Shown here: piece by piece, positions 27,601-40,129 of the stretch
Numbering within the stretch: position 1 is the stretch's first letter
How the letters are laid out: each line of letters starts with the position of its first letter
Assembly: GCA_964036665.1 (NCBI GenBank)
Contig: OZ038529.1
Span: forward strand, 12,718,060 to 12,782,059
DNA length: 64,000 bases
Source: Gordius sp. MW1
Lineage: Eukaryota > Nematomorpha > Gordioida > Gordea > Gordiidae
Direction: 5' to 3'
Translations under genes and position numbers: made by a program
The notes under the pieces: model-generated
Databases searched by the model: none
What the model saw: only the letters and a program-made list of their open reading frames with translations
What the model was told of the DNA's origin: nothing

Positions 27601-30600
27601 CGGATTCTGATAAATTTTTACTTGGGATCATAGAAACCACGTCTGAAAACGACAACTTTCATCGGATGCATACGGTTGAAAGAAAAATATGTGAAAAATT
27701 TTGAGGTAAAAATATTTATTTTTTTTCAATTCTATGTGAAAGAGCATGAAAAATATATAAAAGTAAGCCAATTTGAGAATCCTATTATCCTCGATTGACT
27801 TCCGAAAAGAGGTTTTAAGCTGCGAGAACTATCATTTTGACAAAAGACAACGTTTTATTGTTGCGATTAGTGTTGTATCGCAACGTGATGCTTAATTTTT
27901 GAAAATGGCTCTATGCGATCATGATTCAAAGTAATAGTTTTTAGATTCTGATAAATTTTTTCTTGGGATCATAGAAACCACGTCTGAAAACGACAACTTT
28001 CATCGGATGAATACGGTTCAAAGAAAAATATGTGAAAAGTTTTGAGGTAAAAATATTTATTTTTTTCAATTGTATGTGAAAGAGCATGAAAAAATATATA
28101 AAAGTAAGCCAATTTGAGAATCCTATTATCCTCGATTGACTTCCGAAAAGAGGTTTTAAGCTGCGAGAACTATCATTTTGACAAAAGACAACGTTTTATT
28201 GTTGCGATTAGTTTGTTGTATCGCAACGTGAGTGCTTAATTTTTCAAAACTGCTCTATGCGATTATGATTTCAAAGTAATAGTTTTTAGATTCTGATAAA
28301 TTTTTACTTGGGATCATAGAAACCACGTCTGAAAACGACAACTTTCATCGGATGAATACGGTTCAAAGAAAAATATGTGAAAAATTTTGAGGTAAAAATA
28401 TTTATTTTTTTCGATACTATGTGAAAGAGCATAAAAAAATATATAAAAGTAAGCCAATTTGAGAATCCTATTATCCTCGATTGACTAGCGAAAAGAGGTT
28501 TTAAGCTGCGAGAACTATCATTTTGACAAAAGACAACGTTTTATTGTTGCGATTAGTTTGTTGTATCGCAACGTGATGCTTAATTTTTCAAAACTGCTCT
28601 ATGCGATTATGATTTCAAAGTAATAGTTTTTAGATTCTGATAAATTTTTACTTGGGATCATAGAAACCACGTCTGAAAACGACAACTTTCATCGGATGAA
28701 TACGTTTCAAAGAAAAATATGTGAAAAATTTTGAGGTAAAAATATTTATTTTTTTGATTCTATGTGAAAGAGCATGAAAAAATATATAAAAGTAAGCCAA
28801 TTTGAGAATCCTATTATCCTCGATTGACTTCCGAAAAGAGGTTTTAAGCTGCGTGAACTATCATTTTGACAAAAGACAACGTTTTATTGTTGCGATTAGT
28901 GTTGTATCGCAACGTGATGCTTAATTTTTGAAAATGGCTCTATGCGATCATGATTCAAAGTAATAGTTTTTAGATTCTGATAAATTTTTTCTTGGGATCA
29001 TAGAAACCACGTCTGAAAACGACAACTTTCATCGGATGAATACGGTTCAAAGAAAAATATGTGAAAAGTTTTGAGGTAAAAATATTTATTTTTTCGATTC
29101 TATGTGAAAGAGCATGAAAAAATATATAAAAGTAAGCCAATTTGAGAATTCTATTATCCTCGATTGACTTCCGAAAAGAGGTTTTAAGCTGCGAGAACTA
29201 TCATTTTGACCAAAGACAACGTTTTATTGTTGCGATTAGTTTGTTGTATCCCAACGTGATGCTTAATTTTTAAAAATGGCTCTATGCGATCATGATTCCA
29301 AAGTAATAGTTTTCAGATTCTGATAAATTTTTACTTGGGATCATAGAAACCACGTCTGAAAACGACAACTTTCATCGGATGAATACGCTTCAAAGAAACA
29401 TATGTGAAAAATTTTGAGGTAAAAATATTAATTTTTTTCAACTATGTGAAAGAGCATGAAGAAATATATAAAAGTAAGCCAATTTGAGAATCCTATTATC
29501 CTCGATTGACTTCCGAAAAGAGGTTTTAAGCTGCGAGAACTATCATTTTGACAAAAGACAACGTTTTATTGTTGCGATTAGTTTGTTGTATCGCAACGTG
29601 AGGCTTAATTTTTGAAAATGGCTCTATGCGATCATGATTTCAAAGTAATAGTTTTCAGATTCTGATAAATTTTTACTTGGGATCATAGAAACCACGTCTG
29701 AAAACGACAACTTTCATCGGATGCATACGGTTGAAAGAAAAATATGTGAAAAGTTTTGAGGTAAAAATATTTATTTTTTTCAATTCTATGTGAAAGAGCA
29801 TGAAAAAATATATTAAAGTAAGCCAATTTGAGAATCCTATTCCTCGATTGACTTCCGAAAAGAGGTTTTAAGCTGCGAGAACTATCATTTTGACAAAAGA
29901 CAACGTTTTATTGTTGCGATTAGTTTGTTGTATCGCAACGTGAGTGCTTAATTTTTTAAAACTGCTCTATGCGATTATGATTTCAAAGTAATAGTTTTTA
30001 GATTCTGATAAATTTTTACTTGGGATCATAGAAACCACGTCTGAAAACGACAACTTTCATCGGATGAATACGGTTCAAAGAAAAATATGTGAACAATTTT
30101 GAGGTAAAAATATTTATTTTTTCGATTCTATGTGAAAGAGCATGAAAAAATATATAAAAGTAAGCCAATTTGAGAATCCTATTATCCTCGATTGACTTCC
30201 GAAAAGAGGTTTTAAGCTGCGAGAACTATCATTTTGACCAAAGACAACGTTTTATTGTTGCGATTAGTTTGTTGTATCCCAACGTGATGCTTAATTTTTG
30301 AAAATGGCTCTATGCGATCATGATTTCAAAGTAATAGTTGTTAGATTCTGATAAATTTTTACTTGTGATCATAGGTACCACGTCTGAAAACGACAACTTT
30401 CATCGGATGAATACGGTTCAAAGAAAAATATGTAAAAAATTTTGAGGTAAAAATATTTATTTTTTTCGATTCTATGTGAAAGAGCATGAAAAAATATATA
30501 AAAGTAAGCCAATTTGAGAATCCTATTATCCTCGATTGACTTGCGAAAAGAGGTTTTAAGCTGCGAGAACTATCATTTTGACAAAAGACAACGTTTTATT

Positions 30601-33170
30601 GTTGCGAAACGTGATGCTTAATTTTTGAAAATGGCTCTATGCGATCATAATTTCAAAGTAATAGTTTTCGGATTCTGATAAATTTTTACTTGGGATCATA
30701 GAAACCACGTCTGAAAACGACAAATCGGATGCATACGGTTGAAAGAAAAATATGTGAAAAGTTTTGAGGTAAAAATATTTATTTTTTTCAATTCTATGTG
30801 AAAGAGCATGAAAAAATATATAAAAGTAAGCCAATTTGAGAATCCTATTCCTCGATTGACTTCCGAAAAGAGGTTTTAAGGTGCGAGAACTATCATTTTG
30901 ACAAAAGACAACGTTTTATTGTTGCGATTAGTTTGTTGTATCGCAACGTGAGTGCTTAATTTTTTAAAACTGCTCTATGCGATTATGATTTCAAAGTAAT
31001 AGTTTTTAGATTCTGATAAATTTTTACTTTGGATCATAGAAACCACGTCTGAAAACGACAACTTTCATCGGATGAATACGGTTCAAAGAAAAATATGTGA
31101 ACAATTTTGAGGTAAAAATATTTATTTTTTCGATTCTATGTGAAAGAGCATGAAAAAATATATAAAAGAAAGCCAATTTGAGAATCCTATTATCCTCGAT
31201 TGACTTCCGAAAAGAGGTTTTAAGCTGCGAGAACTATCATTTTGACCAAAGACAACGTTTTATTGTTGCGATTAGTTTGTTGTATCCCAACGTGATGCTT
31301 AATTTTTGAAAATGGCTCTATGCGATCATGATTTCAAAGTAATAGTTTTTAGATTCTGATAAATTTTTACTTGGGATCATAGGTACCACGTCTGAAAACG
31401 ACAACTTTCATCGGATGAATACGGTTCAAAGAAAAATATGTGAAAAATTTTGAGGTAAAAATATTTATTTTTTTCGATTCTATGTGAAAGAGCATGAAAA
31501 ATATATAAAAGTAAGCCAATTTGAGAATCCTATTATCCTCGATTGACTTGCGAAAAGAGGTTTTAAGCTGCGAGAACTATCATTTTGACAAAAGACAACG
31601 TTTTATTGTTGCGATTAGTTTGTTGTATCGCAACGTGATGCTTAATTTTTGAAAATGGCTCTATGCGATCATAATTTCAAAGTAATAGTTTTCGGATTCT
31701 GATAAATTTTTACTTGGGATCATAGAAACCACGTCTGAAAACGACAACTTTCATCGGATGCATACGGTTGAAAGAAAAATATGTGAAAAATTTTGAGGTA
31801 AAAATATTTATTTTTTTTCAATTCTATGTGAAAGAGCATGAAAAATATATAAAAGTAAGCCAATTTGAGAATCCTATTATCCTCGATTGACTTCCGAAAA
31901 GAGGTTTTAAGCTGCGAGAACTATCATTTTGACAAAAGACAACGTTTTATTGTTGCGATTAGTGTTGTATCGCAACGTGATGCTTAATTTTTGAAAATGG
32001 CTCTATGCGATCATGATTCAAAGTAATAGTTTTTAGATTCTGATAAATTTTTTCTTGGGATCATAGAAACCACGTCTGAAAACGACAACTTTCATCGGAT
32101 GAATACGGTTCAAAGAAAAATATGTGAAAAGTTTTGAGGTAAAAATATTTATTTTTTTCAATTGTATGTGAAAGAGCATGAAAAAATATATAAAAGTAAG
32201 CCAATTTGAGAATCCTATTATCCTCGATTGACTTCCGAAAAGAGGTTTTAAGCTGCGAGAACTATCATTTTGACAAAAGACAACGTTTTATTGTTGCGAT
32301 TAGTTTGTTGTATCGCAACGTGAGTGCTTAATTTTTCAAAACTGCTCTATGCGATTATGATTTCAAAGTAATAGTTTTTAGATTCTGATAAATTTTTACT
32401 TGGGATCATAGAAACCACGTCTGAAAACGACAACTTTCATCGGATGAATACGGTTCAAAGAAAAATATGTGAAAAATTTTGAGGTAAAAATATTTATTTT
32501 TTTCGATACTATGTGAAAGAGCATAAAAAAATATATAAAAGTAAGCCAATTTGAGAATCCTATTATCCTCGATTGACTAGCGAAAAGAGGTTTTAAGCTG
32601 CGAGAACTATCATTTTGACAAAAGACAACGTTTTATTGTTGCGATTAGTTTGTTGTATCGCAACGTGATGCTTAATTTTTCAAAACTGCTCTATGCGATT
32701 ATGATTTCAAAGTAATAGTTTTTAGATTCTGATAAATTTTTACTTGGGATCATAGAAACCACGTCTGAAAACGACAACTTTCATCGGATGAATACGTTTC
32801 AAAGAAAAATATGTGAAAAATTTTGAGGTAAAAATATTTATTTTTTTGATTCTATGTGAAAGAGCATGAAAAAATATATAAAAGTAAGCCAATTTGAGAA
32901 TCCTATTATCCTCGATTGACTTCCGAAAAGAGGTTTTAAGCTGCGTGAACTATCATTTTGACAAAAGACAACGTTTTATTGTTGCGATTAGTGTTGTATC
33001 GCAACGTGATGCTTAATTTTTGAAAATGGCTCTATGCGATCATGATTCAAAGTAATAGTTTTTAGATTCTGATAAATTTTTTCTTGGGATCATAGAAACC
33101 ACGTCTGAAAACGACAACTTTCATCGGATGAATACGGTTCAAAGAAAAATATGTGAAAAGTTTTGAGGTA
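24650..33170 (+). repeat. Tandem duplication, 4.43-kb copy followed by 4.09-kb copy
   Basis: About 24.65-29.08 kb is repeated at about 29.08-33.17 kb. The displacement is 4,431 bp at the left (AATACGCTTC at 24951 and 29382) and 4,092 bp for the rest (GCGAAACGTG at 26514 and 30606; GATTAGTGTTG at about 27866 and 31958; ACGTTTCAAAG at about 28703 and 32795). The second copy therefore lost one monomer, with the join near 29601-29611 where a hybrid CGTGAGGCTT occurs. Confidence 0.75.
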
Positions 33171-35879
33171 AAAATATTTATTTTTTTCAATTGTATGTGA
33201 AAGAGCATGAAAAAATATATAAAAGTAAGCCAATTTGAGAATCCTATTATCCTCGATTGACTTCCGAAAAGAGGTTTTAAGCTGCGAGAACTATCATTTT
33301 GACAAAAGACAACGTTTTATTGTTGCGATTAGTGTTGTATCGCAACGTGATGCTTAATTTTTGAAAATGGCTCTATGCGATCATGATTCAAAGTAATAGT
33401 TTTTAGATTCTGATAAATTTTTTCTTGGGATCATAGAAACCACGTCTGAAAACGACAACTTTCATCGGATGAATACGGTTCAAAGAAAAATATGTGAAAA
33501 GTTTTGAGGTAAAAATATTTATTTTTTTCAATTGTATGTGAAAGAGCATGAAAAAATATATAAAAGTAAGCCAATTTGAGAATCCTATTATCCTCGATTG
33601 ACTTCCGAAAAGAGGTTTTAAGCTGCGAGAACTATCATTTTGACAAAAGACAACGTTTTATTGTTGCGATTAGTTTGTTGTATCGCAACGTGAGTGCTTA
33701 ATTTTTCAAAACTGCTCTATGCGATTATGATTTCAAAGTAATAGTTTTTAGATTCTGATAAATTTTTACTTGGGATCATAGAAACCACGTCTGAAAACGA
33801 CAACTTTCATCGGATGAATACGGTTCAAAGAAAAATATGTGAAAAATTTTGAGGTAAAAATATTTTTTTTCGATACTATGTGAAAGAGCATAAAAAAATA
33901 TATAAAAGTAAGCCAATTTGAGAATCCTATTATCCTCGATTGACTAGCGAAAAGAGGTTTTAAGCTGCGAGAACTATCATTTTGACAAAAGACAACGTTT
34001 TATTGTTGCGATTAGTTTGTTGTATCGCAACGTGATGCTTAATTTTTCAAAACTGCTCTATGCGATTATGATTTCAAAGTAATAGTTTTTAGATTCTGAT
34101 AAATTTTTATTTGGGATCATAGAAACCACGTCTGAAAACGACAACTTTCATCGGATGAATACGGTTCAAAGAAAAATATGTGAAAAATTTTGAGGTAAAA
34201 ATATTTATTTTTTCGATTCTATGTGAAAGAGCATGAAAAAATATATAAAAGTAAGCCAATTTGAGAATCCTATTATCCTCGATTGACTTGCGAAAAGAGG
34301 TTTTAAGCTGCGAGAACTATCATTTTGACAAAAGACAACGTTTTATTGTTGCGATTAGTTTGTTGTATCGCAACGTGATGCTTAATTTTTGAAAATGGCT
34401 CTATGCGATCATAATTTCAAAGTAATAGTTTTCGGATTCTGATAAATTTTTACTTGGGATCATAGAAACCACGTCTGAAAACGACAAATCGGATGCATAC
34501 GGTTGAAAGAAAAATATGTGAAAAATTTTGAGGTATATATATTTATTTTTTTTCAATTCTATGTGAAAGAGCATGAAAAAATATATAAAAGTAAGCCAAT
34601 TTGAGAATCCTATTATCCTCGATTGACTTCCGAAAAGAGGTTTTAAGCTGCGAGAACTATCATTTTGACAAAAGACAACGTTTTATTGTTGCGATTAGTG
34701 TTGTATCGCAGCGTGATGCTTAATTTTTGAAAATGGCTCTATGCGATCATGATTCAAAGTAATAGTTTTTAGATTCTGATAAATTTTTTCTTGGGATCAT
34801 AGAAACCACGTCTGAAAACGACAACTTTCATCGGTCGAATACGGTTCAAAGAAAAATATGTGAAAAGTTTTGAGGTAAAAATATTTATTTTTTTCAATTG
34901 TATGTGAAAGAGCATGAAAAAATATATAAAAGTAAGCCAATTTGAGAATCCTATTATCCTCGATTGACTTCCGAAAAGAGGTTTTAAGCTGCGAGAACTA
35001 TCATTTTGACAAAAGACAACGTTTTATTGTTGCGATTAGTTTGTTGTATCGCAACGTGATGCTTAATTTTTGAAAATGGCTCTATGCGATCATGATTTCA
35101 AAGTAATAGTTTTCAGATTTTGAAATTTTCACTTGGGATCATAGAAACCACGTCTGAAAGCGACAACTTTCATCGGATGCATACGGTTGAAAGAAAAATA
35201 TGTTAAAAATTTTGAGGTAAAAATATTTATTTTTTTCAATTCTATGTGAAAGAGCATGAAAAAATATATAAAAGTAAGGAAATTTGAGATTCCTATTATC
35301 CTCGATTGACTTCCGAAAAGAGGTTTTAAGCTGCGAGAACTATCATTTTGACAAAAGACAACGTTTTATTGTTGCGATTAGTTTGTTGTATCGCAGCGTG
35401 AGTGCTTAATTTTTCAAAAATGCACTATGCGATCATGATTTCAAAGTAATAGTTTTCAGATTTTGAAATTTTCACTTGGGATCATAGAAACCACGTCTGA
35501 AAGCGACAACTTTCATCGGATGCATACGGTTGAAAGAAAAATATGTTAAAAATTTTGAGGTAAAAATATTTATTTTTTTCAATTCTATGTGAAAGAGCAT
35601 GAAAAAATATATAAAAGTAAGGAAATTTGAGATTCATATTATCCTCGATTGACTTCCGAAAAGAGGTTTTAAGCTGCGAGAACTATCATTTTGACAAAAG
35701 ACAACGTTTTATTGTTGCGATTAGTTTGTTGTATCGCAGCGTGAGTGCTTAATTTTTCAAAAATGCACTATGCGATCATGATTTCAAAGTATTTTCTGAT
35801 TCTGATAAATTTTTACTTGGGATCATAGAAACCACGTCTGAAAACGACAACTTTCATCGGATGAATACGGTTCAAAGAA

Positions 35880-38800
35880 AAATATGTGAAAAATTTTGAG
35901 GTAAAAATATTTATTTTTTTCGATTCTATGTGAAAGAGCAGTAAGCCAATTTGAGAATCCTATTATCCTCGTGTGACTTCCGAAAAGAGGTTTTAAGCTG
36001 CGAGAACTATCATTTTGACCAAAGACAACGTTTTATAGTTGCGATTAGTTTGTTGTATCGCAACGTGATGCTTAATTTTTGAAAATGGCTCTATGCGATC
36101 ATGATTTCAAAGTAATAGTTTTCAGATTCTGATAAATTTTTACGTGGGATCATAGAAACCACGTCTGAAAACGACAACTTTCATCGGATGAATACGGTTC
36201 AAAGAAAAATATGTGAAAATTTTGAGGTAAAAATATTTATTTTTTTCAATTCTATGTGAAAGAGCATGAAAAAATATATAAAAGTAAGCCAATTTGAAAA
36301 TCCTATTATCCTCGATTGACTTCCGAAAAGAGGTTTTAAGCTGCGAGAACTATCATTTTGACAAAAGACAACGTTTTATTGTTGCGATTAGTTTGTTGTA
36401 TCGCAACGTGATGCTTAATTTTTGAAAATGGCTCTATGCGATCATGATTCAAAGTAATAGTTTTTAGATTCTGAAAAATTTTTTCTTGGGATCATAGAAA
36501 CCACGTCTGAAAACGACAACTATCATCGGATGAATACGGTTCAAAGAAAAATATGTGAAAAGTTTTGAGGTAAAAATATTTATTTTTTTCAATTCTATGT
36601 GAAAGAGCATGAAAAAATATATAAAAGTAAGCCAATTTGAGAATCCTATTATCCTCGATTGACTTCCGAAAAGAGGTTTTAAGCTGCGAGAACTATCATT
36701 TTGACCAAAGACAACGTTTTATTGTTGCGATTAGTTTGTTGTATCGCAACGTGAGTGCTTAATTTTTCAAAACTGCTCTATGCGATTATGATTTCAAATT
36801 AATAGTTTTTAGATTCTGATAAATTTTTACTTGGGATCATAGAAACCACGTCTGAAAACGACAACTTTCATCGGATGAATACGGTTTAAAGAAAAATATG
36901 TGAAAAATTTTGAGGTAAAAATATTAATTTTTTTCAATTCTATGTGAAAGAGCATGAAGAAATATATAAAAGTAAGCCAATTTGAGAATCCTATTTTCCT
37001 CGATTGACTTCCGAAAAGAGGTTTTCAGCTGCGAGAATTATCATTTTGACAAAAGACAACGTTTTATTGTTGCGATTAGTTTGTTGTATCGCAACGTGAG
37101 TGCTTAATTTTTAAAACTGCTCTATGCGATTATGATTTCAAAGTAATAGTTTTTAGATTCTGATAAATTTTTACTTGGGATCATAGAAACCACGTCTGAA
37201 AACGACAACTTTCATCGGATGAATACGGTTCAAAGAAAAATATGTGAAAAATTTTGAGGTAAAAATATTTATTTTTTTCGATACTATGTGAAAGAGCATA
37301 AAAAAATATATAAAAGTAAGCCAATTTGAGAATCCTATTATCCTCGATTGACTTGCGAAAAGAGGTTTTAAGCTGCGAGAACCATCATTTTGACAAAAGA
37401 CAACGTTTTATTGTTGCGATAAGTTTGTTGTATCACAACGTGATGCTTAATTTTTGAAAATGGCTCTATGCGATCATGATTTCAAAGTAATAGTTTTCAG
37501 ATTCTGATAAATTTTTACTTGGGATCATAGAAACCACGTCTGAAAACGACAACTTTTATCGGATGCATACTGTTGAAAGAAAAATATGTGAAAAATTTTG
37601 AGGTAAAAATATTTATATTTTTTCAATTCTATGTAAAAGAGCATGAAAAAATATATAAAAGTAAGCCAATTTGAGAATCCTATTATCCTCGATTGACTTC
37701 CGAATAGAGGTTTTAAGCTGCGAGAACTATCATTTTGACAAAAGACAACGTTTTATTGTTGCGATTAGTTTGTTGTATCGCAACGTGATGCTTAATTTTT
37801 GAAAATGGCTCTATGCGATCATGATTCAAAGTAATAGTTTTTAGATTCTGAAAAATTTTTTCTTGGGATCATAGAAACCACGTCTGAAAACGACAACTAT
37901 CATCGGATGAATACGGTTCAAAGAAAAATATGTGAAAAGTTTTGAGGTAAAAATATTTATTTTTTTCGATTCTATGTGAAAGAGCAGTAAGCCAATTTGA
38001 GAATCCTATTATCCTCGTGTGACTTCCGAAAAGAGGTTTTAAGCTGCGAGAACTATCATTTTGACCAAAGACAACGTTTTATAGTTGCGATTAGTTTGTT
38101 GTATCGCAACGTGATGCTTAATTTTTGAAAATGGCTCTATGCGATCATGATTTCAAAGTAATAGTTTTCAGATTCTGATAAATTTTTACGTGGGATCATA
38201 GAAACCACGTCTGAAAACGACAACTTTCATCGGATGAATACGGTTCAAAGAAAAATATGTGAAAATTTTGAGGTAAAAATATTTATTTTTTTCAATTCTA
38301 TGTGAAAGAGCATGAAAAAATATATAAAAGTAAGCCAATTTAAAAATCCTATTATCCTCGATTGACTTCCGAAAAGAGGTTTTAAGCTGCGAGAACTATC
38401 ATTTTGACAAAAGACAACGTTTTATTGTTGCGATTAGTTTGTTGTATCGCAACGTGATGTTTAATTTTTGAAAATGGCTCTATGCGATCATGATTCAAAG
38501 TAATAGTTTTTAGATTCTGAAAAATTTTTTCTTGGGATCATAGAAACCACGTCTGAAAACGACAACTATCATCGGATGAATACGGTTCAAAGAAAAATAT
38601 GTGAAAAGTTTTGAGGTAAAAATATTTATTTTTTTCAATTCTATGTGAAAGAGCATGAAAAAATATATAAAAGTAAGCCAATTTGAGAATCCTATTATCC
38701 TCGATTGACTTCCGAAAAGAGGTTTTAAGCTGCGAGAACTATCATTTTGACCAAAGACAACGTTTTATTGTTGCGATTAGTTTGTTGTATCGCAACGTGA

Positions 38801-39970
38801 GTGCTTAATTTTTCAAAACTGCTCTATGCGATTATGATTTCAAATTAATAGTTTTTAGATTCTGATAAATTTTTACTTGGGATCATAGAAACCACGTCTG
38901 AAAACGACAACTTTCATCGGATGAATACGGTTTAAAGAAAAATATGTGAAAAATTTTGAGGTAAAAATATTAATTTTTTTCAATTCTATGTGAAAGAGCA
39001 TGAAGAAATATATAAAAGTAAGCCAATTTGAGAATCCTATTTTCCTCGATTGACTTCCGAAAAGAGGTTTTCAGCTGCGAGAATTATCATTTTGACAAAA
39101 GACAACGTTTTATTGTTGCGATTAGTTTGTTGTATCGCAACGTGAGTGCTTAATTTTTAAAACTGCTCTATGCGATTATGATTTCAAAGTAATAGTTTTT
39201 AGATTCTGATAAATTTTTACTTGGGATCATAGAAACCACGTCTGAAAACGACAACTTTCATCGGATGAATACGGTTCAAAGAAAAATATGTGAAAAATTT
39301 TGAGGTAAAAATATTTATTTTTTTCGATACTATGTGAAAGAGCATAAAAAAATATATAAAAGTAAGCCAATTTGAGAATCCTATTATCCTCGATTGACTT
39401 GCGAAAAGAGGTTTTAAGCTGCGAGAACCATCATTTTGACAAAAGACAACGTTTTATTGTTGCGATAAGTTTGTTGTATCACAACGTGATGCTTAATTTT
39501 TGAAAATGGCTCTATGCGATCATGATTTCAAAGTAATAGTTTTCAGATTCTGATAAATTTTTACTTGGGATCATAGAAACCACGTCTGAAAACGACAACT
39601 TTTATCGGATGCATACTGTTGAAAGAAAAATATGTGAAAAATTTTGAGGTAAAAATATTTATATTTTTTCAATTCTATGTAAAAGAGCATGAAAAAATAT
39701 ATAAAAGTAAGCCAATTTGAGAATCCTATTATCCTCGATTGACTTCCGAATAGAGGTTTTAAGCTGCGAGAACTATCATTTTGACAAAAGACAACGTTTT
39801 ATTGTTGCGATTAGTTTGTTGTATCGCAACGTGATGCTTAATTTTTGAAAATGGCTCTATGCGATCATGATTTCAAAGTAATAGTTTTTAGATTTTGAAA
39901 TTTTCACTTGGGATGATAGAAACCACATCTGAAAACGACAACTTTCATCGGATGCATACGGTTGAAAGAA
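35880..39970 (+). repeat. Tandem duplication, period 2,046 bp (six monomers)
   Basis: The short variant GAGCAGTAAGCC at 35937 and 37983, ATACGTGGGATC-type changes, TATTTATATTTTTTC at about 37612 and 39659, and GATAAGTTTGTTGTATCAC at about 37418 and 39465 recur at 2,046-2,047 bp. Edges are approximate. Confidence 0.75.
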
Positions 39971-40129
39971 AAATATGTGAAAAATTTTGAGGTAAAAATA
40001 TTTATTTTTTTCAATTCTATGTAAAAGAGCATGAAAAAATATATAAAAGTAAGCCAATTTGAGAATCCTATTATCCTCGATTGACTTCCGAATAGAGGTT
40101 TTAAGCTGCGAGAACTATCATTTTGACAA

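Larger units (their letters stand above)
12400..27730 (+). repeat. Tandem duplication of a ~7.5-7.9-kb multi-monomer block
   Basis: The order of rare variants in about 12.4-19.87 kb is repeated in about 19.92-27.73 kb. The displacement is about 7,517 bp in the first part (GATTAGTAATAG at 12889 and 20406; CAACGTGCTTAATTT at about 13533 and 21052). It is 7,863 bp in the rest (CTTCTGAAAAG at 13788 and 21651; GTGAAATTATGAGG at about 14706 and 22569; GCGAAACGTG at 18651 and 26514). The change of 346 bp implies one extra monomer in the second copy near 21.3-21.65 kb. A few point differences separate the copies. Confidence 0.75.
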
